From an uncultured Candidatus Planktophila sp. (GTDB taxonomy: Bacteria; Actinomycetota; Actinomycetes; Nanopelagicales; Nanopelagicaceae), in assembly GCA_937927965.1 (NCBI GenBank), contig CALEZA010000054.1:1-24070 (forward strand): a stretch of 24,070 nucleotides of DNA. The letters are read 5' to 3'. The notes beneath the pieces were generated by a model. It had not been told where the DNA came from. It did no database searches and saw only the letters and a program-made list of their open reading frames with translations. How positions within the stretch are numbered: the first letter of the stretch is position 1; every line of letters begins with the position of its first letter. A program made the translations under genes and the position numbers. Positions 1 through 7,303 of the stretch are shown piece by piece.

Positions 1-50
1 GATCTACACAGGCGAAGACACTCTTTCCCTACACGACGCTCTTCCGATCT
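1..50 (+). other. Illumina TruSeq adapter with i5 index (library artefact)
   Basis: Bases 1-9 match the end of the P5 flow-cell sequence. Bases 10-17 (AGGCGAAG) equal the TruSeq HT i5 index known as D505. Bases 18-50 match the 33-base read 1 primer site, which ends in CTCTTCCGATCT. Genomic sequence starts at 51. This was matched from memory of the adapter set, but the agreement is complete over all 50 bases, so a biological origin is very unlikely. The true left neighbour of the ileS leader is therefore unknown. Confidence 0.97.
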
Positions 51-163
51 AACCGGCCGTGAGAGTAAAGAGAGGTCAGGTAACTGACAAGGCGGGTGGT
101 ACCGCGAGCCGAAAGCTCGTCCCTCCAGATTTATCACATGGAGTGGATTACTAGGAGCAGGCT
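51..163 (+). promoter_or_regulatory. T-box leader (3' part) of ileS, probably translational
   Basis: The T-box core GGGTGGTACCGCG lies at 94-106. The bulge TGGT (97-100) ends in T, which would pair with discriminator base A73 of tRNA-Ile. Upstream is a perfect hairpin, GTCAG (75-79) with CTGAC (84-88), fitting stem III. Downstream, CGAGC (105-109) pairs with GCTCG (115-119), and GGG (94-96) can pair with CCC (121-123), giving the antiterminator-like fold. No hairpin followed by a T-run lies before the start codon. CTCC at 123-126 could instead pair with GGAG of the ribosome binding site at 153-157. Translational control is therefore inferred, as known for actinobacterial ileS T-boxes. Stem I with the specifier codon should lie upstream and is cut off at the adapter junction. 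Confidence 0.88.
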
Positions 164-3100
164 ATGAGCAATTCAAAGAAGGCATTTACATCTATCCCAG
201 CGCAGATTGATCTTCCTGCGATGGAACACTCCATCCTTAAATTTTGGAGAGAGAACGCAATCTTTGAGAAGAGCCTCGACTCACGCCGTGGTGGCCAAGA
301 ATGGACTTTCTATGAAGGTCCTCCAACTGCAAATGGAATGCCTGGCACACACCATATTGAAGCTCGAGTATTTAAAGATGTCTTTCCTCGATATCAAACA
401 ATGAAGGGCAAGTTCGTCTCTCGTAAAGCTGGATGGGATTGCCACGGTCTCCCTGTTGAAATCGCCGTCGAGAAGGAACTTGGATTTTCTGGCAAGGGCG
501 ATATTGAGAAATTTGGAATCGCTGAATTTAACGACAAGTGCAAGACATCTGTAACTCGCCATGTTGATGCGTTCACACGCATGACAGAGCGAATGGGTTT
601 CTGGGTTGATTTTGATCAAGCGTACTGGACTATGGCTCCTGAATATGTGGAGAGTGTGTGGTGGAGCCTTAAAGAGATTTGGAAGAAAGGTCTCTTAGTT
701 CAAGATCATCGCGTTGCACCTTACTGCCCACGATGCGGAACGGGACTTTCCGATCACGAGTTGGCTCAAGGTTATGAAACAGTGACAGATCCTTCTGTCT
801 ATGTGCGCTTTCCAATCACCTCTGGGGAACTTGCTGACCTTAATGCCTCACTTCTTGTCTGGACCACCACCCCATGGACATTGGTCTCCAATACTGCAAT
901 CGCAGCAAATCCAAGCATTGACTATGTTGCTGTTAAATCAACAGTGACATCTGAAGAGAAGACAGCTTCTGAAGTTCTTGTTGTTGCTGAAGCACTTCTG
1001 TCTGCAGTCAGCGGCGAACATGAAATCCTTAAGCGCTTTAAGGGCAGTGAGCTAGAGCGCGTTACTTATAAGCGCCCATTTGAATATATTGAAATTCCAG
1101 AGGCGCACTATGTGATTCTGGCTGACTATGTCACTACGGAAGATGGATCTGGTTTAGTCCATCAAGCTCCTGCATTTGGTGCTGATGACTTAGCAAGCTG
1201 CCGTGCATATGGTCTGCCTGTTGTTAATCCTGTGGCACCTGATGGAACTTTCCTCCCAGAAATTGCTGTCGTGGGAGGACTATTTTTCAAGGATGCAGAT
1301 AAGCCTCTCGTTAAGGAGCTTAAGACTTCAGGGGCTCTTTATAAGAGCCAGCAGTATGAGCACTCATACCCGCATTGCTGGCGTTGCCATACAGCACTCA
1401 TCTATTACGCACAGCCATCTTGGTATATCCGCACAACTTCCATCAAGGATCAACTCATCCGAGAGAACGAGAAAACTAATTGGTATCCAGAGACGATTAA
1501 GACTGGTCGCTATGGCGATTGGCTTACAAACAATATTGACTGGGCGCTTTCGCGTAATCGTTATTGGGGCACTCCTCTTCCAATTTGGCGATGCGAGAAC
1601 AAGCACGAAGTTTGCATCGCATCCTTATCAGAATTGGGAGCTTTGGCGGGTCAAGAACTCTCTAATTTAGATCCTCACCGACCTTTTGTTGACGACATCT
1701 CTTTCAGTTGCACTGAGTGCTCAGCAACAATGAATCGAGTGCCTGAAGTTATCGATTGCTGGTATGACTCAGGTTCAATGCCGTTTGCTCAATGGGGCTA
1801 TCCGCATAAGCCAGGTTCAGTTGAGAAGTTCAAAGCTGCATATCCAGCCGATTTCATCTGTGAAGCAATTGATCAGACACGCGGTTGGTTCTATACCCTC
1901 ATGACCATCGGAACTCTCGTCTTTGACCAAAGCTCTTATGAGAATGTGCTCTGCCTAGGCCACATCCTTGATAAAGATGGTCGCAAGATGAGCAAGCATC
2001 TTGGAAATGTTCTCGAACCTATGGCTCTCATGGATCAACATGGTGCAGATGCTGTCCGCTGGTACATGCTTGCAGCGGGCTCACCTTGGGCATCTCGTCG
2101 CGTTGGACATGACGCAATCTCTGATGTGGTGCGTAAAACGCTCCTTACATATTGGAACACAATCTCATTCCATTCTCTCTATGCGGAAGCTTCAAACTTC
2201 ACGCTGGATCAGAGTCCCGCAATCGCAGATCGCACAGTGATGGATAAGTGGATTCTCAGTGAAGTGAATGCACTAGTAGTTGAAGTGGATAAGGCGTATA
2301 ACTCATTTGATTCACAATCTGCAGGAAAAGCTATCGCTCGATTTATTGATGATCTCTCCAATTGGTATGTTCGCAGATCGAGACGACGCTTTTGGGATGG
2401 AGATGTTGCAGCACTTGCCACTCTCCATGAATCGCTCGAAATACTCACTCAATTAATGGCTCCCATGGTGCCGTTTATTGCTGAGCAAACTTGGCAACAA
2501 CTCATTCGCGGAGCTAATCCATCGGCTGCATTATCTGTGCACATGAGTGACTTCCCAGTTGCTAATACATCGCTGATCAATGAGCAACTCAATAAACAAG
2601 TTGCAATGACTCGTAGGGTGGTCGAACTCGGTCGTGCAGCACGCGCTGAGTCTGGTATCAAGATTCGCCAGCCACTGGAGCGAGCTCTCATTTCGGCACA
2701 AGGCTGGTCATCATTGCCATCAGAGATGAAGGGGCAAATCTCAGATGAACTTAATGTAATCAATCTTGCTGATATTGCAGATGCCGACGGAGATCTCGTT
2801 GATGTTTCTATAAAGGCGAACTTCAAATCACTGGGCGCTAAATACGGAAAGTCAGTGCAGGAAGTGGCAAAGCTTCTAGTCGATGTAAACGCAGCGGAAC
2901 TTGTTTCTCTTCTTCGCTCAAGCCAATCCACCACGGTAGGCACCTTCGAGATTACATTGGATGACCTTGTTGTTACTGAGGTTCCAAAGTCAGGCTGGAT
3001 GGTCGCAAGTCACGATGGGGAAAGTGTTGCTTTGGATTTGGCCCTGACTCCTGAACTTATCGCTGCTGGCCAAATCAGAGAGGTTATTCGATTTATTCAG

Positions 3101-3301
3101 GAGCGCCGTAAGAGCGATGGTTTTGAAATTTCAGATCGAATCTCGCTCACCTGGAACGCAGATGCCGAACTCGTAAGCACGATTGAAAATGGAATTAAAC
3201 ACATCGGTGACGAGGTCTTAGCAACTAGTACTCAACGCGATGAATCGCTTGCGATTACAGATCCAGAACTTGGATTCTCATTTGCTCTAGCAAAGGCTTA
3301 G
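164..3301 (+). CDS. ileS: Isoleucyl-tRNA synthetase, type 2 (IleRS2)
   Basis: Charges tRNA-Ile with isoleucine in the cytosol. The 1045-residue length and sequence style fit the eukaryote-like type 2 enzyme, which is usual in Actinobacteria. Visible motifs: the ATP-binding signature after PPTANG at residues 61-64, reading GTHH instead of the classical HxGH; the editing-domain WTTTPWT around 233-239; cysteine pairs CPRC (188-191) and CWRC (405-408), possible zinc sites; and KMSKH at 608-612. The start is supported by AGGAG at 153-157, six bases before ATG. A T-box leader precedes it. The TAG stop overlaps the stop of the convergent yggT gene. The gene is complete and function is not in doubt; the altered signature is discussed under findings. 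Confidence 0.97.
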   Translation: MSNSKKAFTSIPAQIDLPAMEHSILKFWRENAIFEKSLDSRRGGQEWTFYEGPPTANGMPGTHHIEARVFKDVFPRYQTMKGKFVSRKAGWDCHGLPVEIAVEKELGFSGKGDIEKFGIAEFNDKCKTSVTRHVDAFTRMTERMGFWVDFDQAYWTMAPEYVESVWWSLKEIWKKGLLVQDHRVAPYCPRCGTGLSDHELAQGYETVTDPSVYVRFPITSGELADLNASLLVWTTTPWTLVSNTAIAANPSIDYVAVKSTVTSEEKTASEVLVVAEALLSAVSGEHEILKRFKGSELERVTYKRPFEYIEIPEAHYVILADYVTTEDGSGLVHQAPAFGADDLASCRAYGLPVVNPVAPDGTFLPEIAVVGGLFFKDADKPLVKELKTSGALYKSQQYEHSYPHCWRCHTALIYYAQPSWYIRTTSIKDQLIRENEKTNWYPETIKTGRYGDWLTNNIDWALSRNRYWGTPLPIWRCENKHEVCIASLSELGALAGQELSNLDPHRPFVDDISFSCTECSATMNRVPEVIDCWYDSGSMPFAQWGYPHKPGSVEKFKAAYPADFICEAIDQTRGWFYTLMTIGTLVFDQSSYENVLCLGHILDKDGRKMSKHLGNVLEPMALMDQHGADAVRWYMLAAGSPWASRRVGHDAISDVVRKTLLTYWNTISFHSLYAEASNFTLDQSPAIADRTVMDKWILSEVNALVVEVDKAYNSFDSQSAGKAIARFIDDLSNWYVRRSRRRFWDGDVAALATLHESLEILTQLMAPMVPFIAEQTWQQLIRGANPSAALSVHMSDFPVANTSLINEQLNKQVAMTRRVVELGRAARAESGIKIRQPLERALISAQGWSSLPSEMKGQISDELNVINLADIADADGDLVDVSIKANFKSLGAKYGKSVQEVAKLLVDVNAAELVSLLRSSQSTTVGTFEITLDDLVVTEVPKSGWMVASHDGESVALDLALTPELIAAGQIREVIRFIQERRKSDGFEISDRISLTWNADAELVSTIENGIKHIGDEVLATSTQRDESLAITDPELGFSFALAKA

Positions 3302-3582
3302 AGAACTACTACTACAACCTTGCCGAGTAAATCGATAGCAATCAAGAGAACGATGAAGGATAGATCCAAAGCTACGCCACCCAGGCGTAGCGGAGGAATA
3401 TATCTGCGGACAAAAGCCATAGGCTTTTCTGTAATCGAATAAACAACTTCAAAAATCATTAATATGAATGAATTCGGACGCCAAGAGCGTGCAAACAGAC
3501 GAATGTAATCGAAGATTATGCGAAGAAAAAGAGCAATCTTAAAGAGAAAAAGAAGTTGCAGAACTAGGCGTTCAAGTAACAT
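3298..3582 (-). CDS. yggT: YggT family integral membrane protein
   Basis: Small protein of 94 residues with two hydrophobic segments, about residues 5-24 and 72-94, joined by a basic loop. The family pattern is visible: RIIFDYIR near 21-28, RRYIPP at 59-64 and DLS at 73-75 before the second membrane segment. The YggT family is poorly characterised; in Gram-positive bacteria its gene regularly follows sepF in the division cluster, which is the case here with a 7-base gap. It is the last gene of the leftward unit. Its TAA stop overlaps the TAG stop of ileS by 4 bases tail to tail. Two perfect hairpins lie inside its coding sequence. A role in division or membrane homeostasis is inferred from context only. 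Confidence 0.88.
   Translation of the reverse strand: MLLERLVLQLLFLFKIALFLRIIFDYIRLFARSWRPNSFILMIFEVVYSITEKPMAFVRRYIPPLRLGGVALDLSFIVLLIAIDLLGKVVVVVL
3371..3428 (+). terminator. Two hairpins downstream of ileS, inside yggT; candidate terminator
   Basis: GCTACGCC (3371-3378) pairs perfectly with GGCGTAGC (3384-3391) around a 5-base loop. AAAAGCC (3412-3418) pairs perfectly with GGCTTTT (3422-3428) around a 3-base loop, and on the + strand the second stem runs into TTTTCTGT. They lie 70-127 bases after the ileS stop and are coding on the opposite strand in yggT. They could end the ileS transcript, but the second stem is short and the T-run weak, so this is tentative. Confidence 0.35.
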
Positions 3583-3589
3583 TTAAGAA

Positions 3590-4036
3590 TCAGCTCTGGT
3601 TGAAGAAAGATGCTTGAGCAGCGCTCTTATCTTCATTGCTTACATTGACATTTGCAGGTGAGAGAAGAAAGACTTTAAGGCTGATGCGCTCGATGCGACC
3701 GTGCAAGCCAAACACCAAACCACTTGAGAAGTCAACGAGACGCTTGCGCTCCCCCTCTTCCATGTCATCAAGATTGATAATGACTGGATGACCCTGACGG
3801 TAGAACTCGCCAACCTTTCGAGCCTCTGAATAAGATCGTGGCTGAAGTGTGACAATGTTGTATGAAGTTGAAGGCTCATCTACTTGCTCGTGCTCAACGA
3901 CTAGAACACCAGCTTTATCAACTGACTTCTCTCGAATAGAGACAACTTGCTTGCGCTCTTCAGGAGTCTGAAGATCTGCTTCGGTATCGACGAGGCCTAA
4001 AAAGCCCATGACCTTATTAAGCGGTGATGATGACAT
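3590..4036 (-). CDS. sepF: Cell division protein SepF
   Basis: Cytoplasmic protein that links FtsZ filaments to the membrane; in Actinobacteria, which lack FtsA, it is the main membrane anchor of the Z-ring. At 148 residues it has the family layout: an N-terminal amphipathic stretch (LNKVMGFLGLV, residues 6-16), a variable charged linker to about residue 58, and the compact C-terminal core at about 60-132 with PRSYSEAR (67-74) and the VFGLHGRIERI stretch (108-118). A short tail follows. The gene sits 12 bases after yggS and 7 before yggT in the normal actinobacterial order. No strong Shine-Dalgarno is evident, which suggests coupling to the upstream gene. Confidence 0.96.
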   Translation of the reverse strand: MSSSPLNKVMGFLGLVDTEADLQTPEERKQVVSIREKSVDKAGVLVVEHEQVDEPSTSYNIVTLQPRSYSEARKVGEFYRQGHPVIINLDDMEEGERKRLVDFSSGLVFGLHGRIERISLKVFLLSPANVNVSNEDKSAAQASFFNQS

Positions 4037-4048
4037 GCCCCAAGGTTA

Positions 4049-4699
4049 CTAGCGGTGAGCTCGCTCACCGAGGATTTTGCTACCTACTCGAATGTGTGTC
4101 GCTCCATGGGCGAGGGCCGTCATATAGTCACCACTCATCCCTGCAGACAGAGATGGCGAATCAGGGAAATTGCCCACAAAATTTCGATGTATTCGAGCAA
4201 TCTCCGAAAATGCTCTCTCAGCCTCCCACTCCACAGGTGGAACACACATAATTCCTGCAAGTTCTATCGCTGGCCACTCCTGCGCCTTCTCACCTAAGGA
4301 GAAGAGCTCGCTTTCAACAACACCTCCACGGGATGGATCGCCATCGAGTGATAGTTGTAGGAAGACATCAACTTTCTTTTCCAACTCGCGGGCTATACGG
4401 TCAATTTTCGCTCCGTGACGAGGATCGTCTAAGGAGTGAATCACATCCGCCCAGTTGGTGATCGAACGAATCTTCTGGCTCTGAATTGCACCTTGATAGT
4501 GCCAACGACCTTGAATCTGCGATTTAGCCACTCCCTCATCATCACGATTTTCGCCAAAATCTCTTACTCCCAATTCGTGGAGTATTTCCACATCCGATAA
4601 CGGATAAGTTTTTGTAACGACTATAAGTGTTGGAGAATAGATAAGCACTTCACTTTGAACATGCGCCAATGCGGATGCAATTTCATCTTTGCGATTCAT
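4049..4699 (-). CDS. yggS: YggS/YlmE family PLP homeostasis protein
   Basis: Fold-type III pyridoxal phosphate-binding protein of 216 residues. Family members bind PLP without a known catalytic reaction and help to control free PLP and amino-acid pools. The cofactor lysine is K30 in LIVVTKTYP; FGENR (48-52) and the C-terminal SAGMSGD and HIRVGSKILG stretches are the conserved barrel and phosphate-contact motifs. The ATG overlaps the pgeF stop as ATGA, implying coupled translation. Its place between pgeF and sepF is the standard position of ylmE in Gram-positive division clusters, although no direct division role is shown by the sequence. Confidence 0.95.
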   Translation of the reverse strand: MNRKDEIASALAHVQSEVLIYSPTLIVVTKTYPLSDVEILHELGVRDFGENRDDEGVAKSQIQGRWHYQGAIQSQKIRSITNWADVIHSLDDPRHGAKIDRIARELEKKVDVFLQLSLDGDPSRGGVVESELFSLGEKAQEWPAIELAGIMCVPPVEWEAERAFSEIARIHRNFVGNFPDSPSLSAGMSGDYMTALAHGATHIRVGSKILGERAHR

Positions 4700-5358
4700 A
4701 GACTGATGATTCCCGCTTGTCGGCCAGTAATGCCATCTCTTCGATAGGAGAAGTGATCTTGAGATTCAAGTGTACAAATATGGTGATCAAGAATTGAAAC
4801 ACCTTCATCGGCGAGAACTTGGCGAAGTGCTGCAGGAAGATCCAACGCATAAGTGCCGATAGGTGTCCTTGATTGCGCTGCAGGATGGAGTGCAACAACC
4901 TCGTTATACACATCTTCTGACACTTCATAACAGGGGCCACAAATTGATGGACCTATATTTGCGGTGATACTACTTGCACCCATCTCCTTCATAAGCGAAA
5001 TCGTCTTTCGTGCAATATCGTTAACAAGGCCTTTGCGTCCTACATGCACAGCTGCGACAACTTCGTTAGACGCAAGAAGTAAGGGAATGCAGTCGGCCAC
5101 CATTACGCCAAGTGCAATTCCTGGAATTCCGGTCACTAAAGCATCTGCAGTAGGAACTTCGGTTGTGACCTGCTCGATGATTGCGATTCGATCTCCGTGG
5201 ACCTGATTCATGAATTGAACTTCACCGAGTTCAGCAGAAGCAATCTGGCGGTTCTGGGCAACAGATGCAGGATCATCACCAACATGATCGCCTAAATTCA
5301 GAGATGCAAACGCACCGTGGCTCACGCCGCCGGTGCGTTTGGTAAAGCGGATAGGCAT
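4696..5358 (-). CDS. pgeF: PgeF/YlmD family protein (multicopper oxidase-like, purine nucleoside hydrolysis)
   Basis: Member of the YfiH/LACC1 family, formerly called polyphenol oxidase. E. coli PgeF is reported to remove mis-incorporated L-Ser from UDP-MurNAc, and other members show purine nucleoside phosphorylase or adenosine deaminase activity. At 220 residues the putative zinc site is intact: H54 in QVHG, C90 in ADCIPL and H105 in AAVHVGRKG. The IGPSICGPCYEV stretch (135-146) and the C-terminal SYRRDG are also typical. The gene begins 6 bases after ftsZ, with AAGG overlapping the ftsZ stop as likely ribosome binding site, and its stop overlaps the yggS start. Substrate is not decided by sequence; a peptidoglycan editing role would fit the context. 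Confidence 0.92.
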   Translation of the reverse strand: MPIRFTKRTGGVSHGAFASLNLGDHVGDDPASVAQNRQIASAELGEVQFMNQVHGDRIAIIEQVTTEVPTADALVTGIPGIALGVMVADCIPLLLASNEVVAAVHVGRKGLVNDIARKTISLMKEMGASSITANIGPSICGPCYEVSEDVYNEVVALHPAAQSRTPIGTYALDLPAALRQVLADEGVSILDHHICTLESQDHFSYRRDGITGRQAGIISL

Positions 5359-5364
5359 GGTGCC

Positions 5365-6495
5365 TTACTTCATGAAATCAGGAACATCGATCTCGTCTTC
5401 AGCGACCATCTCTTCGAATGTAATGCGCTTTCGAGGAGCTGAACCCTCTAAATCGAGAGCTACTGAAATAGGATCATTTGCAGGAATTGGGTCTGCAACG
5501 CCTGTGAGTGAAGCCGCATCAATGCTAGGCATCTCAACCTTCTTTGGCTCTCCCCCTGCAAAACCTGCAGCCACAACTGTGATTCGGACTTCATCCCCAA
5601 GGGAATCGTCGATTGTTGTTCCAAAGATAATGCGTGCTTCTGGATGAGCCGCAGCCTGAACCAGCTCACAAGCTTCATTGATCTCAAAGAGTCCAAGATC
5701 TGAGCCACCCGCAACGGAAATCAAAACACCCATCGCTCCATCAATTGACGCTTCAAGCAATGGGCTTGAGATTGCTAATTCGGCTGCACGAGTGGCGCGA
5801 TTTTCTCCACGAGCTGAACCAATTCCCATGAGCGCTGAACCAGCATCTGTCATAACTGTCTTCACATCAGCGAAGTCAAGGTTAATTAATCCTGGCTGCG
5901 TGATGATTTCTGTGATTCCTTGAACGCCAGACAAGAGAACTTGATCTGCACTCTTGAATGCATCAACCAAAGTGATGTTGCGATCAGAAATTGCGAGCAG
6001 ACGATCGTTTGGAATAACGATGAGTGTGTCGACATGCTCACGGAGTGCTGCAATTCCTTCTTCCGCTTGGCGTGTGCGAATCTTTGCCTCGAATGAGAAT
6101 GGTCGTGTGACAACGCCAACGGTGAGAGCACCTAAGTCGCGAGCAATCTTTGCAACTACTGGAGCTCCTCCAGTACCTGTGCCTCCACCCTCACCTGCAG
6201 TTACGAAAACCATATCTGCGCCGCGAAGGATGTCTTCAATATCTTCAGTGTGATCGATTGCAGCTTGGCGACCCTTGTCAGGATCTGCACCAGCACCAAG
6301 ACCGCGAGTAGTTGCACGACCGATATCCAATTTCACATCGGCATCACTCATCATGAGTGCTTGTGCATCTGTATTGATTGCAATGAACTCAACACCTTTG
6401 AGTCCAACTTCAATCATGCGATTGATCGCGTTAACTCCGCCACCGCCGATACCGACGACCTTAATTACGGCGAGATAATTCTGTGGTGCAGCCAC
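5365..6495 (-). CDS. ftsZ: Cell division protein FtsZ
   Basis: Tubulin-like GTPase that forms the cytokinetic ring. At 376 residues it shows the nucleotide-binding GIGGGGVNA (15-23), the tubulin signature GGGTGTG at 103-109, and the T7 loop NLDFADV at 205-211 that completes the GTPase site of the neighbouring subunit. A linker of about 45 residues leads to the C-terminal IDVPDFMK peptide, which binds SepF and FtsW in Actinobacteria. Initiation is at GTG, chosen because AAGGAGG (6502-6508) lies exactly six bases upstream. The 139-bp gap to ftsQ probably contains its own promoter, and pgeF follows 6 bases downstream. Confidence 0.98.
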   Translation of the reverse strand: MAAPQNYLAVIKVVGIGGGGVNAINRMIEVGLKGVEFIAINTDAQALMMSDADVKLDIGRATTRGLGAGADPDKGRQAAIDHTEDIEDILRGADMVFVTAGEGGGTGTGGAPVVAKIARDLGALTVGVVTRPFSFEAKIRTRQAEEGIAALREHVDTLIVIPNDRLLAISDRNITLVDAFKSADQVLLSGVQGITEIITQPGLINLDFADVKTVMTDAGSALMGIGSARGENRATRAAELAISSPLLEASIDGAMGVLISVAGGSDLGLFEINEACELVQAAAHPEARIIFGTTIDDSLGDEVRITVVAAGFAGGEPKKVEMPSIDAASLTGVADPIPANDPISVALDLEGSAPRKRITFEEMVAEDEIDVPDFMK

Positions 6496-6501
6496 CCTGT
6501 G

Positions 6502-6508
6502 CCTCCTT
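6502..6508 (-). promoter_or_regulatory. Strong Shine-Dalgarno of ftsZ
   Basis: On the minus strand this reads AAGGAGG, a perfect match to the anti-Shine-Dalgarno, with a 6-base spacer to the GTG at 6493-6495. It fixes the ftsZ start and is the strongest ribosome binding site I noticed in the cluster, consistent with the high FtsZ levels cells need. Confidence 0.9.
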
Positions 6509-6562
6509 AAGAACTGTAAACCCCCGATTGAGAGTTACATTTCTATTCACTTTGATGGTGGC

Positions 6563-6591
6563 AAGGTATGTGGTGTGAGCGTAGGAATCAA
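6563..6591 (-). promoter_or_regulatory. Candidate ftsZ promoter
   Basis: On the minus strand TTGATT (6591-6586) is followed after 17 bases by TACCTT (6568-6563), which fits the relaxed actinobacterial TANNNT -10 element and gives a leader of about 60 bases before the ftsZ GTG. Match to consensus is moderate and the call rests mainly on position in the only sizeable gap between ftsQ and ftsZ. Internal ftsZ promoters are well known in other Actinobacteria. Confidence 0.3.
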
Positions 6592-6611
6592 AAACCAACA
6601 CGAAGAAATAC

Positions 6612-6628
6612 CTCTACCTATTGTAGAG
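6612..6628 (-). terminator. Small hairpin after ftsQ (weak terminator or attenuator)
   Basis: CTCTAC (6612-6617) and GTAGAG (6623-6628) form a perfect 6-bp stem with a 5-base loop just past the ftsQ stop codon. On the minus strand only a broken T-rich stretch follows, so it would at most thin out readthrough into ftsZ. Confidence 0.22.
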
Positions 6629-6634
6629 AGTTGA

Positions 6635-7303
6635 TTACTTCACAATTGGTGCATGTGGAGCTGAAAGATCGACTCTCTTGATATTTGAATTTTCAGGAAG
6701 CGCCACTAAAGCCTTATAAACCTTTACTTTTAAGGGTATCTGACTCATGGAGCCCCACTGTACTTTGATTTGGCGATCTCCCATTTTCTGCCAAGAAGAG
6801 ATTGAAGATTCATTAAAAGCGCTCAAGGAGATCAAATCTTGACGGATTTCCTGGGGCAGGGTTTTGAAGAGGGCGATTGCCGTAAGACCCAATTCGGGAG
6901 ACGAAGCACTCACCACTGGGAGATTGGAATCTAAGACACCTGGATAGGCAAAAACCTCCCCCTCAGCATCAACAGCTTTACCCTGAAATATCCCAACAGG
7001 CACACGAGGTTGAATTTGAATTAACACTTCACCTGAAATCCAATTTCTTGAGATCGAAGAGTGCTTAATCCACTTTATCTCAGACAATCTATTTGAGATT
7101 CCACGCGGTTGAATCCTTGCAAGCTTTTCACCATTTGCAATCTTGGCAATTGCAATAATTTCACTCTCCTGAACTTGTGTAGGAAGCCCGCTCACCATCA
7201 CATCTCGCACCTGAAAGACGGGAGACCAAGCAAAGAGATACACAAAGAGGGAGAAGATTAATGCCGCCGATATGAGCGCACGATTTCGCAGAACACTAGT
7301 CAT
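6635..7303 (-). CDS. ftsQ: Cell division protein FtsQ
   Basis: Bitopic divisome protein that, with FtsL and FtsB, connects early and late division proteins. The 222 residues comprise a very short cytoplasmic tail, one membrane segment at about 9-26, a POTRA domain at about 28-97 beginning FQVRDVMVSG, and a beta-rich FtsQ domain ending in the RVDLSAP stretch near the C terminus. It is short compared with many actinobacterial FtsQ proteins because the cytoplasmic tail is nearly absent. The ATG overlaps the murC stop by 4 bases. It is the last gene of the long leftward mur-fts run before the ftsZ gap. Confidence 0.93.
   Translation of the reverse strand: MTSVLRNRALISAALIFSLFVYLFAWSPVFQVRDVMVSGLPTQVQESEIIAIAKIANGEKLARIQPRGISNRLSEIKWIKHSSISRNWISGEVLIQIQPRVPVGIFQGKAVDAEGEVFAYPGVLDSNLPVVSASSPELGLTAIALFKTLPQEIRQDLISLSAFNESSISSWQKMGDRQIKVQWGSMSQIPLKVKVYKALVALPENSNIKRVDLSAPHAPIVK

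Noticed and set aside
1..50. Possible conserved biological element at the left edge
   Set aside because: Every base is explained by the sequencing adapter and its index.
1203..1670. Plus-strand 155-codon frame inside ileS
   Set aside because: Out-of-frame overlap with ileS catalytic sequence, no ribosome binding site or recognisable domain.
2449..2943. Minus-strand open frame of 164 codons inside ileS
   Set aside because: Fully antisense to a clearly functional ileS, serine- and arginine-rich shadow composition, no family motif.
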